The position numbers were made by a program, and so were the translations under genes. DNA of 64,000 bases, taken from NCBI GenBank assembly GCA_023460955.1, contig JAEWOH010000024.1, positions 1 through 64,000 of the forward strand, written 5' to 3'. Below the pieces are notes generated by a model. The model made no database searches. It worked only from the letters and a program-made list of their open reading frames with translations, and had not been told where the DNA came from. Below, in pieces: positions 63,699 to 64,000 of this stretch (its first letter is position 1; the number at the start of each line of letters is the position of its first letter). The DNA is from Bacillota bacterium. GTDB lineage: Bacteria > Bacillota > Clostridia > Acetivibrionales > DSM-1351.

Positions 63699-64000
63699 AT
63701 GATTAAACGATATATTTTGTCATTGGATCAGGGAACCACAAGCTCCAGGGCTGTACTGTTCGACAGTCTTACCGGGCAGATAGCAGGGATGAAAAGCGTT
63801 CCATTAAGACAGATATACCCTCAGCCCGGCTGGGTTGAACATGATGCCACGGAAATATACAGTGATCAGCTTGAAGCAATGATGAGCGCTATGGAAGAAG
63901 CAGCTGTGGGTCCGGAACAGATTGCCTGCATAGGCATAACAAATCAGAGGGAGACTGTAGTTGTATGGGATAAGGCTACCGGAAAACCGGTCTATAACGC
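63699..64000 (+). CDS. glpK: Glycerol kinase (3' end outside window)
   Basis: Phosphorylates glycerol to sn-glycerol-3-phosphate. The first 100 codons are visible: YILSLDQGTTSSRAVLFD is the phosphate-1 motif of the FGGY kinase family, YPQPGWVEHDATEIY follows, and IGITNQRETVVVWDKATGKP is specific for glycerol kinases. RBS ACGGAGGG lies 5-12 bases before the ATG; a TATAAT at 63,649-63,654 may be the -10 of its promoter, without a clear -35. The gene continues beyond the window. Confidence 0.95.
   Translation, partial: MIKRYILSLDQGTTSSRAVLFDSLTGQIAGMKSVPLRQIYPQPGWVEHDATEIYSDQLEAMMSAMEEAAVGPEQIACIGITNQRETVVVWDKATGKPVYN

Noticed and set aside
1..64000. tRNA or rRNA genes
   Set aside because: None recognised on either strand; the prophage attachment site, often a tRNA, is not evident within the window.

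Overview
The window is AT-rich, low-GC Firmicutes DNA. The chromosomal genes on the right (ECF transporter, pfkA, psd, YtrA-type GntR/ABC set, azlCD, glpK) and a fragment that looks like a glycoside hydrolase suggest a mesophilic, probably cellulolytic clostridium of the Ruminiclostridium type. That assignment is inference; no marker gene proves it.

Region 1 (1-13,439) is the late half of a siphovirus-type prophage in canonical order: portal (cut by the window start), ClpP-like prohead protease, HK97 capsid, head fiber protein, connector, head closure, gp10-like, tail completion, phi13-type major tail protein, tail assembly chaperone with a probable -1 frameshift product, tape measure, distal tail, tail spike, an unknown baseplate protein, holin and amidase. 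Genes are tightly packed and all on the + strand.

Region 2 (13,511-19,850) is a small DNA-binding protein, a SHOCT-like miniprotein and four consecutive, overlapping or closely spaced large serine recombinases, closed by a terminator. It is probably the integration/excision module of the element.

Region 3 (19,926-41,325) is a strongly AT-rich accessory island with defence-type genes. It contains (a) an uncharacterised protein next to a SpoT-like HD hydrolase; (b) a large HEPN protein; (c) a truncated fifth recombinase abutting an iteron-like repeat box; (d) a two-gene overlapping unit whose first protein carries the same N-terminal domain as (a), fused to a xylose-isomerase-like TIM barrel, followed by an HTH/coiled-coil protein; (e) a complete pPIWI-RE island (REase, DinG-like helicase, pPIWI-RE protein) with a LA2681-type HEPN gene attached; (f) an IS1182 remnant; (g) a MazG-like pyrophosphohydrolase paired with a nuclease-helicase-S24 peptidase fusion; and (h) a DUF6904-like gene. 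Several decayed genes mark repeated insertion and loss.

Region 4 (41,326-53,603) is a transition zone: a hydrolase fragment, an ABC-F protein with an attenuator-like leader, a convergent gene for a cysteinyl-tRNA synthetase-like fragment, mnmD, a staygreen-family gene, a MarR/MFS/esterase set, an AraC remnant, a beta-lactamase-fold hydrolase, psd and pfkA. Region 5 (53,704-64,000) is ordinary chromosome: a zinc phospholipase C-like gene, a GntR/ABC operon with its operator, pdxA behind a four-copy 21-bp repeat, an AIM24-family gene, a complete ECF transporter (S, fused A-A', T), azlCD and the start of glpK.

The most notable content is in region 3: the domain shared by two otherwise different modules (19,926 and 25,410), and the pPIWI-RE operon with its fourth HEPN gene and a promoter-terminator leader.
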